NCBI GenBank assembly: GCA_019828565.1
Contig: JAHDYR010000017.1
Span: 124,001 to 188,000, forward strand
Length of the DNA: 64,000 nt
From: Carpediemonas membranifera
Taxonomy: Eukaryota > Fornicata
Reading direction: 5' to 3'
Numbering within the stretch: the first letter of the stretch is position 1; every line of letters begins with the position of its first letter. A program made the translations under genes and the position numbers. The notes under the pieces were generated by a model, which saw only the letters and a list, made by a program, of their open reading frames with translations, was not told where the DNA came from and did not search any database. Of this stretch, positions 1-8,270 are shown one piece after another.

Positions 1-252
1 AGGGAAGCTCACTGGATGGGCAACTTAGTTTATTGATTTTTGAGGAGCACTAGCTTTTAAATCGTATTTTTCCTGTATGGAATCGAACGTCCACGGTGTG
101 GTGGGGCCGACCGGGCCCGTGCCAAGGTTAAGGTGTTTCGTTGGATCATTAAGAAGCATGGCATTGCATCGTCGCTCCCAGTCCTCTCCTGACATCAAGA
201 TTCAAGGCATTTCCCGGGGTGCATTTTTGCCTTGCCACATCTGTGCTATGAA
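1..252. other. Non-coding left edge
   Basis: No convincing gene is seen. Short open frames here lack recognisable domains and overlap on both strands. The stretch precedes the first copy of repeat A and the Fanzor-like remnant, so it may belong to the left flank of that element. Confidence 0.4.
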
Positions 253-283
253 GGGTCAAACAATGTGTTTATACTGCGCAACA
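253..283 (+). repeat. Repeat A, copy 1 (left of Fanzor remnant)
   Basis: Contains the core GTTTATACTGCGCAACA preceded by CAAACAAT. The same core recurs at 1335-1371 and 59706-59742. This copy matches the other two less well at its 5' end (GGGTCAAAC in place of GAGGTTCGAAC). It lies in direct orientation with the 1335 copy, so the two bracket the Fanzor-like remnant. Confidence 0.75.
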
Positions 284-433
284 CTGCCCTGTCTCCCTCC
301 TACTCACGTCTTAAGTCGGTAGGGAGATCGTCTTCTCCAGGGCTTCCACAAAGCGTCTTCTTCGTGGACGTCAGCACAGCTGCAAACATCACAATCGCTC
401 ACACGTCGTCTCATTGTCTTCTATTCCACATCC

Positions 434-1291
434 AATAATGCCGAGGCTCCGCCCGCGCCGGATCCTGATGCCCACCTCATGGGGTTCGACCCGGGCGCGA
501 GGTCCATCGGAGGGTATTACATCAGGCACCCCGATGGCACCACCAGCTCCGGCGTCCTTCCAAAGTGCGGATACACTAAGACGCCAAGTTTCGGCTTTGA
601 TATGACGGCCGCGCCGTTCAAGAGCACAAGACTAGTGAGTATCAACAACTCTATTAGGTTTGTGCTGGACAACGCGAACGACATTTTCGAGGCTGGAATG
701 CGTAAGTCTTTCCGCCGAGTGCGCTTTGCGAACCACATCCTTCGCCAGAAGCACTTCGCCCGCTGCGGCCAACAGTTGGCTCGGGAGTTCGGTCGCCACC
801 ATCCCATCGCCACCCCCATTCGCCTGAAAGTCTTCTACGGGAGCTCGGGATTCACCACGCCTGCTGGTATGTTCATTCCTTGCGCGCCATATCGAAAGTT
901 CGCGAGAGAGATAGTACCCCTTCTCAAGGGGTATAACATTGTCGTCGATCTTAACATGGTTAACGAGGACCGCACCACCGTCGTCTGCCCTCACTGCCAC
1001 GCCCCCTACAAGCGAGTTCGTCCGCGTGATGACCAGCACGTTCACCCACATCGTGTGATGCTCTGCGAAAATCCACAGTGCCGTGGTGCTCAGTGGCGCG
1101 CAACAGTTCCTGATGCTCTGAATGTTGATCATCGGGACAAGAGTGCTGCAGAGAACATCCTGTGGCGTTCTCTTGCCACGGAAGATGAGCTCGGTGGCTC
1201 TCCATTCAGTCGCACCTCGATCCCGCGCCTTCCAACATCATTCCAGTATCATCAATTGGTTAACCGCCAACATTCATCTACGGACGGATGA
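434..1291 (+). pseudogene. Fanzor/TnpB-like RNA-guided nuclease, catalytic half only
   Basis: Homologous to the C-terminal half of the Fanzor-like gene at 12419-14143. The first ATG in frame is at 479, but similarity (NAEAPPAPD versus DAEATPAPD) already starts near 434 with no in-frame ATG, so the N-terminal half is missing. Visible features, numbered from the ATG at 479: RuvC-I in GFDPGARS (D4), the rearranged RuvC-II glutamate in MVNEDRTT (E163), zinc-binding CPHC and CENPQC pairs, and RuvC-III in DHRDKSAAENI (D220). The E-x-x-T-x-x-x-C-P-x-C arrangement is typical of eukaryotic Fanzor proteins. All three catalytic acids and all four zinc cysteines remain although the N-terminal part is lost. 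Repeat A copies lie on both sides. It is probably a decayed element copy; a shorter functional protein is less likely. Confidence 0.72.
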
Positions 1292-1334
1292 TGTTGTGCA
1301 GTTTGGCACTTTGATCGTTCCTTTCAGGCCCTGT

Positions 1335-1371
1335 CTGGGAGGTTCGAACAATGTGTTTATACTGCGCAACA
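1335..1371 (+). repeat. Repeat A, copy 2 (right of Fanzor remnant)
   Basis: A 37-nt segment that matches 59706-59742 at 35 of 37 positions by eye. It ends 8 nt before the start codon of the secreted-protein gene at 1380 and 44 nt after the Fanzor-remnant stop. It could be an element end, or a promoter, since TTTATACTGC resembles the TAAACTGC motif seen before other start codons. Confidence 0.8.
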
Positions 1372-1379
1372 ACATCATC

Positions 1380-2589
1380 ATGCGCCTCGTAATCTGTGCA
1401 ATCTGCATCGCGGGTCTCGCTTTCGCAGCGGGTCTCGAAGACGCTCTTGTCTTTAACCCTTACTATTACATGTTCACGAATGCTGACCTGCTTCGTGACC
1501 ATATTAACAGCAAGGAGGCCGCTATTACTCACTGGAACGAGCACGGTGCTCGGGAATGCCGCAATGCTCACCCCACCTTCGACGTTGCGTCCTATTTCAA
1601 CATGAACCCCGACGTTGCCCGATCATGCAACAGACTGTGTGATTGCGGTGTGAGACATTTCATCACCAATGGCCACAGAGAGGGCAGACACACGTGGCAG
1701 CAGGGCAACAACGGGCGCTATACCATCTGGAATGCGGACAAGACTGTCACTGTGTCTACCGGCGGCCGTATGGCCGGTGCCATCGACTCCATCACCTACA
1801 AGGGCAGGGAGCTGCTCAACTCATACGACCATGGCAGAGAATGCCAGTACGCCATTACAGTCGGCTATGGCGAGTGCCTTAACCCTACCGAGGCTGGCAG
1901 CAGCAGCGACGGCCTTGCCGACACGACCACGAGCAAGCTCCTCGGCATCAGATGCGACGGCTCATCCCTCCAGACTACATCCCAGTCTGCTTTCTGTATG
2001 TTCCCAATCCCATCATTACACAGGGCTCCGTCCCGGCGAGCATGAGGCTCACCCCTCTGCTGCATGCACCGTCGCCCGGAACACCCAGGCGCTCTCGGAC
2101 TACAAGTTCTCCAAGAACGTGTTTACTGGGTACAAGGGCCATAACAACGTCATCGTCGTTGAAGGTCAGATCGACGTGCCACCTCATGCCGAGTTTGCCA
2201 ATCACTTCCTCCAGCTCGAAGCACCCACCCCCTACACCAACGGTGAACTGACCAGTTTCTACACCATCAATGTGCATACCGCCGCGATCGCCCCCTACAA
2301 GCCCAACCAGGGCGAGACTGGCACCACACCCACGATTGCCGCAACCCCTGATGGCAGTGCCGCGCTTTCCATCATCGCCCCTCAGTGCGGTCACGGTGTC
2401 GACCGCCACTTTGCCGCATGGTACTTCAACGAGGGCAGCGAGGCCGGTAACACGGGCAAGCTCGATGTTGTCTGCCGCTGGAACGATGCCAATGCTGGTG
2501 ACGTCTATCATACGACTGCCTATATCGTTGTGGGCACATTGGATGAGGTCCGCGGAACCATTCAGTCCATCGCATCCTGCTGCTTCTGA
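1380..2589 (+). CDS. Secreted protein with two YY..NPD/HW-GxxEGR repeats
   Basis: Spliced CDS 1380-1995 joined to 2024-2589, 393 residues. A hydrophobic signal peptide (MRLVICAICIAGLAFA) is followed by two short tandem repeats of the type FxPxYYxxxNxDL...HWxxxGxxExR (about residues 20-105), known from bacterial and eukaryotic secreted proteins. The rest is a predicted beta-rich domain with GAIDSITYKGRELLNSYDHG and AITVGYGECLNPTEAGSSSDG segments. The frame breaks at 1995; removing a 28-nt GTATGT...ACACAG intron restores QSAFWLRPGEHE and a continuous frame to the stop. The product is presumably extracellular or in the secretory pathway; a carbohydrate-related role is only a guess. The start directly follows repeat A. 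Confidence 0.75.
1996..2023 (+). other. 28-nt intron in the secreted-protein gene
   Basis: Starts GTATGT and ends CATTACACAG. It splits a TGG codon (T|GG) and its removal joins the two frames exactly. Confidence 0.85.
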
Positions 2590-2729
2590 GTAAAGCTAAT
2601 AGTGCAGTCTTTCACAGCCTGCTCAATTCTATGGGTTCGGTAGATTTTTTGGACTTAATTCAGCACTGACCACAACCCGAGTAGATTTGAGATTTGATCC
2701 GAGTTTTTCGGCTTAACTTTCCATTCTCA

Positions 2730-3818
2730 ATGAAGCTCAGCGTATCTCTCGCTTTGATCGCGCTTGTCGCCGCATTTTCACTCACCGAGATCGGTACTAC
2801 CGGTATGTCCGACCGGTTTGGATTCTTCGGCCCAATTGTTGCCGCCGACGCCAAGACTGCTGTGATTCCCATCGGCCGGTGGGAGGATAAGGGCAACAAC
2901 AAGACTGTCATCAACGTTTACGGTGTCGGGGCCGATTCGAAGTGGTCTCTCATCAACAGCTTTGTCAACGACGAGCACGACATCGCCATCCCAGCCTTCC
3001 TCAGCGAGGACTTCCTTATCGCTGCCAGCGTCGCCCTCGGTACGCAGGACCCTGACGCCCACGTCGACATATACTCGCGCCACGGCAACGACTTTGCACC
3101 TTTCCAGGACATCGACCTCAAAGCTGGTATCTGCGCTTTCGTCGCCAACGCTGACCGTTTCATCGGCATTCACCTTGACAACACCATTTACGAGTACGTC
3201 CTGTCCAACGGCAAGTTCGTTCCTGGTGTGAGCAGCAAGGTCTCGTTCAGCTACCCTGCCCGTTCAGTCCAGATCCTCGCCGACGACATGCTCCTCGTCC
3301 AGTCAAACGCCACAGACGCCTACACCGTCGTTAAGAAGAATGGTTCCTGGGTGACTTCTGAGGTTCACTCCGTGCCTCCCGACTTTAACCTCGAGGACGG
3401 CGTCACCAACAAGTGCGGCTTCGGTCTTGGCGCCTTTACGAACACCAACGACGGCGCCCCCACGATGGTTATTTTCCGCCGTTCCGCCGACGTCCTCACC
3501 CACTTCAAGTACGTCATCAAGGCCCAGGACGTTCCCGGCATCTCGGTCGACGACATCTCTGATATCGATTATCGTGTCATGGATGCCAACACCATTCTCG
3601 TGCAGATCACCATCAGCACGTTCGACCCCAGCAAGGCCGTCTCCACTGGCCGACTCACGCTGACTCGTGACGAGGCCACTTGGTCCGCGGAGAAGTTCGA
3701 GAGCTCGGAAGTGCCAGTCAAGAACAGCTTCCTTACTAACGGTGGTGTTACCGAGAACGGCAACATTGTTGCTTTCGCCTTCAGCCAGACTGAGGCCTAC
3801 GCCTTCCTTGGCAAGTAA
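2730..3818 (+). CDS. Secreted beta-structure protein, unknown function
   Basis: The protein has 362 residues from the ATG at 2730; the frame is open further upstream but without a better ATG. MKLSVSLALIALVAAFS is a clear signal peptide, and no later membrane segment is seen. The rest is rich in short hydrophobic beta-like stretches alternating with polar turns (for example VINVYGVGADSKWSLI, VDIYSRHGNDFAPF, TIYEYVLSNGKFVP), which suggests a propeller-like series of repeats, though no catalytic motif is recognisable. It lies 140 nt after the preceding secreted-protein gene on the same strand. Function cannot be assigned from the sequence. Confidence 0.75.
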   Translation: MKLSVSLALIALVAAFSLTEIGTTGMSDRFGFFGPIVAADAKTAVIPIGRWEDKGNNKTVINVYGVGADSKWSLINSFVNDEHDIAIPAFLSEDFLIAASVALGTQDPDAHVDIYSRHGNDFAPFQDIDLKAGICAFVANADRFIGIHLDNTIYEYVLSNGKFVPGVSSKVSFSYPARSVQILADDMLLVQSNATDAYTVVKKNGSWVTSEVHSVPPDFNLEDGVTNKCGFGLGAFTNTNDGAPTMVIFRRSADVLTHFKYVIKAQDVPGISVDDISDIDYRVMDANTILVQITISTFDPSKAVSTGRLTLTRDEATWSAEKFESSEVPVKNSFLTNGGVTENGNIVAFAFSQTEAYAFLGK

Positions 3819-3871
3819 TTGTAAACTCAACTGTGATCGTCTGCTAACCGTACACTATTTTATAAACAAGC

Positions 3872-5131
3872 CTACAGGGGGAAGTACTCCTCGTCGTCCC
3901 TGAGCCCGTCCTCGTCGACAAGGAGTTCCCTCTCGTCTTCGGCCTGCAACCTCGCATTGTGCATATTGATTGCGGGCTTAGCCTTCACAAGGCCCAGCTG
4001 TATCCCAACCAAGGCCAGCATGTATATGACATCAGTGGAGGTCATGGCGAGGGTAACGAGCTTCTCCCTCCAGAACTGGGAGATGAACACACCGATGATG
4101 ACCCACACCACATGGCATAGGAACCAAAGGCTGAATACAGCAACGAATATGTACTTGTACTTCCAGCCATAAGTACGCTTGGAAATGAGCGCCAGGAATA
4201 TAAACAGACAGAGTGCGATTACCCGCAGTATAAGGTACAGGATTCCGGCAGGAGAGGCATAAGCATAGACGGAGGAGGTAGGGTCCATGCCATAGATCGA
4301 CCAGAGATACACAATGATCTGGGTGAAGAAGAGAACGATCAGAAAGACCGAGATGAGACCAATCGTAGCCACATCAGCTTTAGCCCTCTTCAGGGTGGGA
4401 CTGGCGACCATCAGGAACAGACAGGATATGAAGATGACTTGGCTCAGGATGTCCTGGATGTCGGACAGGAACCCTAGTGGGACAAAGGGGCGGCCTGTGA
4501 CCGAGAATATGATCCTGTCTCCGATGTCTGCTAGCAGTCCTCCGAGGTACAGGGCGGAGTTGACAAATAGTGCGATGATGTAGAGGGGGATGGAGCGGAG
4601 ATAGACGAACGAGAAGACAACTGCCCCGATCGCCATGCCGCAGAGAACAACAACGAAGAATATGGCAACAACGTCGATCTCTAGCAGGCCCTGTGCTTCA
4701 AAGGAGACTTCGCGGGTCCAGAAGGTTCCCGGGTTCTCGAAATGAAGGTCATATGTCAACTCGATGCCGCCGGAACAGTCCACCACGATCACATACCACC
4801 AGTGGGGCGAGCTAACGTCGATATCCACCTCAGTAGTACTGCTGGCGTCGAGCTGGAGCTCCGTATTGGCTGGGTCCAGCAGGTCCGTACACTTGGTCTT
4901 GGAATTCCAGACCGAATTCCAGCGCTCGTCGGTAATAACGACAAGCTTGTTGTGCCCAAAGATGTTGTGCGATGATATATCCGCTGAGAAATGTCCAGAG
5001 CCCTCTGTGAGTGAGCCAAAGGCGAATCTTGTCAAAAAGAGGTAATGAGCCTCAGCATCGACAATTGATCCTGACACACGCAACGCACATACATAAGATA
5101 TCAACAATAGCAGAAATACAGCAGTCTTCAT
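3872..5131 (-). CDS. GPR180/TMEM145-like seven-helix membrane protein
   Basis: The protein has 419 residues. A signal peptide (MKTAVFLLLLISYVCAL) precedes a luminal beta domain of about 125 residues with RFAFGSLTEGSGHFSADISSH and ERWNSVWNSKTKC, like the N-terminal domain of GPR180/TMEM145 (intimal-thickness-related receptor) proteins. About seven hydrophobic helices follow between residues 150 and 385, then an acidic cytoplasmic tail (EDERELLVDEDGLRDDEEYF). This family is related to GOLD-domain seven-helix receptors and usually works in the secretory pathway or at the cell surface; its ligand is not predictable here. It is head-to-head with the RING gene at 5297 across a short shared upstream region. 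Confidence 0.72.
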   Translation of the reverse strand: MKTAVFLLLLISYVCALRVSGSIVDAEAHYLFLTRFAFGSLTEGSGHFSADISSHNIFGHNKLVVITDERWNSVWNSKTKCTDLLDPANTELQLDASSTTEVDIDVSSPHWWYVIVVDCSGGIELTYDLHFENPGTFWTREVSFEAQGLLEIDVVAIFFVVVLCGMAIGAVVFSFVYLRSIPLYIIALFVNSALYLGGLLADIGDRIIFSVTGRPFVPLGFLSDIQDILSQVIFISCLFLMVASPTLKRAKADVATIGLISVFLIVLFFTQIIVYLWSIYGMDPTSSVYAYASPAGILYLILRVIALCLFIFLALISKRTYGWKYKYIFVAVFSLWFLCHVVWVIIGVFISQFWREKLVTLAMTSTDVIYMLALVGIQLGLVKAKPAINMHNARLQAEDERELLVDEDGLRDDEEYFPL

Positions 5132-5296
5132 TGCTTATTCACTCTGCCTCTTCGTTCTTGGAAGGTCTGACTTGTCCACGAGTCGATGCAGATGAACTCA
5201 TGCCTAGGCCCCATGACCAGGCATGCTCTTATCGTCCACCCTTCTCTGCCCTCGGTTACAGCTTCTGTCGCTCGGCCCAGAGTTGGACGGGTCGAA

Positions 5297-5974
5297 ATGG
5301 ACGATAAGGCACCGCAATGCGCACTCTGCAAGCTGCTGGACACGAAGAATGGTGACGAACGTGTGTGCGTGATCTGTCTTGCTCCATTGGGCGCCGATAG
5401 TGCCACTCTTCGATGCTCCTGCCACTGCAATCTCCATGGGAGCTGTGCAAGGCAGGCGCTTGCACACAGACACCAATGTCCCATCTGCAGGGAACCTGTG
5501 TCGTCGTTCCTGCTCGACGGTAAGGTGCATGTGGTCTCCTTGGTCGAGGCCGCTGAGAGCACACCCCAGAGCTTCCAGCCCTCCTCGTTTTCGTTCGAGA
5601 GCATTATTCTCGACGCAGCCAACCTCAAGGACCGCGCAGTACGCTTCGCTCACCGTGTACGCCAAAACTCGCGGCGCCGCAGCTCGTTCGGGTCCACCAT
5701 CGCCGTGCGCGATCACCTCGAGGGTCTCGTGAGCCTCCTCGAAGACGCCAGCCAGACAATGCTGCTTCACGGTGAGCCGATAAGCGATGCAACGTACACG
5801 TCGCTGCTGCACGATACTCAGCTGCTCGCGGAGCTGATGGACGACCTCGAGTCTGACGCTGTGAGCGACGAGGCGGTGGCGCGCGTGCTGGGCGACCTGG
5901 ACGTACCCGTGGTGATATACGGGGACGAGGACGACGAGGAGGACTACGAGGACGAGTACGACCGCTACTACTGA
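5297..5974 (+). CDS. RING-finger protein with acidic tail
   Basis: The protein has 225 residues from the ATG at 5297. An in-frame ATG at 5186 would add 37 residues with no domain, so the internal start is preferred. CVICLAPLGADSATLRC with HGSC and HQCPIC forms a RING-type zinc site near residues 20-65, followed by helical sequence and a very acidic C-terminus (DEDDEEDYEDEYDRYY). RING domains commonly act as E3 ubiquitin ligases by binding an E2 enzyme; the substrate is unknown. No membrane helix is seen. Head-to-head with the GPR180-like gene. Confidence 0.7.
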   Translation: MDDKAPQCALCKLLDTKNGDERVCVICLAPLGADSATLRCSCHCNLHGSCARQALAHRHQCPICREPVSSFLLDGKVHVVSLVEAAESTPQSFQPSSFSFESIILDAANLKDRAVRFAHRVRQNSRRRSSFGSTIAVRDHLEGLVSLLEDASQTMLLHGEPISDATYTSLLHDTQLLAELMDDLESDAVSDEAVARVLGDLDVPVVIYGDEDDEEDYEDEYDRYY

Positions 5975-6016
5975 CCCTGCTGCGCGAAATACACAGCCCC
6001 TCTAAAGTTTACTCTG

Positions 6017-7298
6017 TTACATGGCGGTGCAGCAGCCCTTCTCCTTGGGCGCCTTCTTTTCCTCGCCGACGGGGACGTAAGGCTTGGAGCTCAGGTCGTA
6101 CTTGGTGTCGCCGTGCTTGAAGCGGACGTACCCGACGTCGACGAGGTCAGGACAGTGCACCTTAAGGTCGGTCGGCGTCACCATCCATCCGTAGTCGTAG
6201 TCGTCGCGCAGCCAGCGCAGGAGCTCGGCAGGGTCGTTCTCGACCATGGCCTTGATGTCGTCCGACGTCATCTCGGGGTGCTGGGACTTGTACAGGTTGG
6301 CGGCGATGACGAGCACGGGGCCGTATACAGAGGGGTTCTTCGTGCGGTTGTCCGCGTCGACGGTCGCAGCAAGGCGCTCCTGGTTGGTGGGCTCGCCGGA
6401 GTCGCCCTTGATGATGTGGTGGGTGACCCAGTCGTAGATGCTGTGGAAGACGTCCTCGATCTTGTCCTCGGCCAGGTTGATGATGTGCTCGCCGAGCTCG
6501 AAGACAACGCGCGCAAGATCGCCCGCGAGGGAGGCATCGTGGGAGAGGTCGCTGATGAGGTAGTCTATGAACTTGATCGGCTGCTCGAGCGGGCTGGGGA
6601 TCACGTCGCGCTTCATGTTGGCGCAGACGCCGTCGACAACCTTCAGCTTGTAGCCGGGCTCCTTCTCAGAGGCCTCCTCGTAAACATGGTAGACGAAGGA
6701 GGAGCAGGTCAGCAGGCCACCCTCGGCGGCCTTCTTGGGCTCGGCGATGGCGAAGAAGGTCGAGTTCAGGAAGTGGGCGGCCATCTCCAGCAGCGTGATG
6801 ATGTCCAGCTGGAGGTCGATCTCGGGGGTGTAGTTCTTGAGCAGCAGCAGGACGGTGAGGGCGGCGAAGTCGGCGGTGTTGTACTGCGTGAGTTGGGGAG
6901 GGGCGACTGACCTTGTTGTTCTGCCTCACGTACTTGGCGCACAATTCCTTGACGGGCTGGAACGGGAGCGCATTGTCACCCATCAGACACTTGGGGCGGC
7001 GGACGTACCCGATTCTCCAGTCCTTCTTGTCGACAGTCATGCTGGCGTGGACGCCATACGACGTCTCTTCGCACACCATGGTGTCGTAGCCGTGATAGTC
7101 GGGGTGATCGGGGTCGAGGTTCGTATCGTAAACGATGGTGGCGTGGGAGCAGTCGGATTCGGTGAGACTCATGATGAGGAGATCGAGGAACTCCGCGGGG
7201 TTGCCCTTCCACAGAATGATGTCACCGGGTTGAATGTCCTTGGATTGGAGAAGGAGGGGGCCGGTCTCATCGTGCAGATCGTCGGGGAATTCGCCCAT
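6017..7298 (-). CDS. Papain-like (permuted NlpC/P60, LRAT/YiiX-type) protein with CaaX end
   Basis: Spliced CDS complement(6912-7298, 6017-6883), 417 residues. QPGDIILWKG and SHATIVYD near residues 20-60 match the histidine-bearing strands of permuted papain-fold amidases and acyltransferases. TCSSFVYHVYEEA downstream supplies the likely nucleophile cysteine. These folds hydrolyse amides or move acyl groups; the substrate here is unknown. The protein ends KEKGCCTAM, so CTAM fits a CaaX prenylation box with a second cysteine beside it, implying lipid anchoring to a membrane. The two frames join exactly when a 28-nt intron (6884-6911 on this strand) is removed. The start at 7298 gives MGEFPDD; a longer upstream extension is possible but poorly supported. 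Confidence 0.7.
6884..6911 (-). other. 28-nt intron in the papain-like gene
   Basis: On the minus strand it starts GTCAGT and ends CCAACTCACGCAG. Removal joins RQNNK to YNTADF. Confidence 0.88.
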
Positions 7299-7616
7299 AC
7301 TGGTTGTTCGGTTGAGTTTTGTCTGCTTTTGCGCGAAAAAAGATTGGGCCGATAGCACAGCGTATCTGGGCTCCGGGACGTGGCTTCCGTCTGCCCAATG
7401 TGTGCTGTGCGCATTTCTGCAGTTGGGTCTGAGAGGATAGGTCTACCGCCGAAACGCGTCAGGGCAGGCTGTTCTCGCCCAGACGCCCCCGCAGTCGACA
7501 TCCTAATGCTCTCTCATGCATACGGTGACTCTGAAAGTGACAGTCAAGCTTGATCAAAGTCGACTCAACTCCAAGTTTGAAACCCAGAATCACACCACAC
7601 GAGAATACACCAAACG
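7299..7616. other. Intergenic region between divergent genes
   Basis: 318 bases between the start of the papain-like gene (minus strand) and the cytosine deaminase (plus strand). Both promoters must lie here. No TAAACTGC octamer or other known element is seen. Confidence 0.5.
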
Positions 7617-8109
7617 ATGAGTGAACAGGATCTGAAGTTCATGCAGATTGCCCTTGATGAGGCCAAGGCCGGTATGGCCGAAGGAGGCATTCCCATCGGT
7701 GCATGCCTCGTCATTGACGGCGAAGTTCGCGGCCGCGGACACAACATGCGTGTCCAGAAGAATTCTCCCACTCTCCACGGCGAGATGTCAGCAATGGAGG
7801 ACGCTGGCCGCCTCAAGGCGTCCGAATACGCCCGCGCCACTATGTACACGACGCTCAGCCCTTGCGTCATGTGTTCGTCCGCCCACACCAACTCACACAG
7901 GCACAGGGACAATGCTGCTGTACGGAATCCCCCGTGTAGTGCTCGCTGAGAACGAGAACTTCATGGGGGCCGAGGAGCTGATGAAGACGTTCCCCGAGAA
8001 GCCCGTCGAGGTCGTCAACCTCGACCTTCCTGAGGCCAAGAAGATGATGGCTGACTGGATTGCTGCGAACCCAAAGATCTGGAACGAGGACATCGGCGTT
8101 GAGAACTAA
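7617..8109 (+). CDS. FCY1: Cytosine deaminase (fungal FCY1 type)
   Basis: Spliced CDS 7617-7872 joined to 7901-8109, 154 residues, close to the roughly 158 of yeast Fcy1. It has the zinc-binding TLHGEM (HxE) and SPCVMCTG (PCxxC) motifs of the cytidine/cytosine deaminase fold. VPIG-like EGGIPIGACLV and GRGHNMRVQKNSPTLHGE follow yeast cytosine deaminase closely, as does the C-terminal EDIGVEN. Expected reaction: cytosine to uracil plus ammonia in pyrimidine salvage; tRNA adenosine deaminases are related but fit less well. The frame shift after PCVM is repaired by a 28-nt intron that splits the second zinc cysteine codon (T|GC). Confidence 0.88.
7873..7900 (+). other. 28-nt intron in the cytosine deaminase gene
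   Basis: Starts GTTCGT and ends CCAACTCACACAG. It interrupts the codon of the catalytic-site cysteine, so splicing is required for activity. Confidence 0.9.
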
Positions 8110-8270
8110 ATTCCTGTTGTATTTCTGAAGCCGTCCAAGATCAACGTTGAGTCGACCTGGGTTGACCTAGCTTGGCAAATGTGACAGACGAGGCTCGATC
8201 CTGTTGTATGACAGGCCTGGCGCCCAGTGTTACCGACTGCCATCATCCATCACGCCGCTCAACCGCAAAT

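Noticed and set aside
1335-1371. tRNA B-box-like GGTTCGAAC in repeat A, suggesting a tRNA or Pol III gene
   Set aside because: No A box, acceptor stem or cloverleaf could be formed with flanking bases.
6113-6910. Long plus-strand frame across the papain-like gene
   Set aside because: Antisense shadow with Val/Asp/Gly-rich low-complexity translation.
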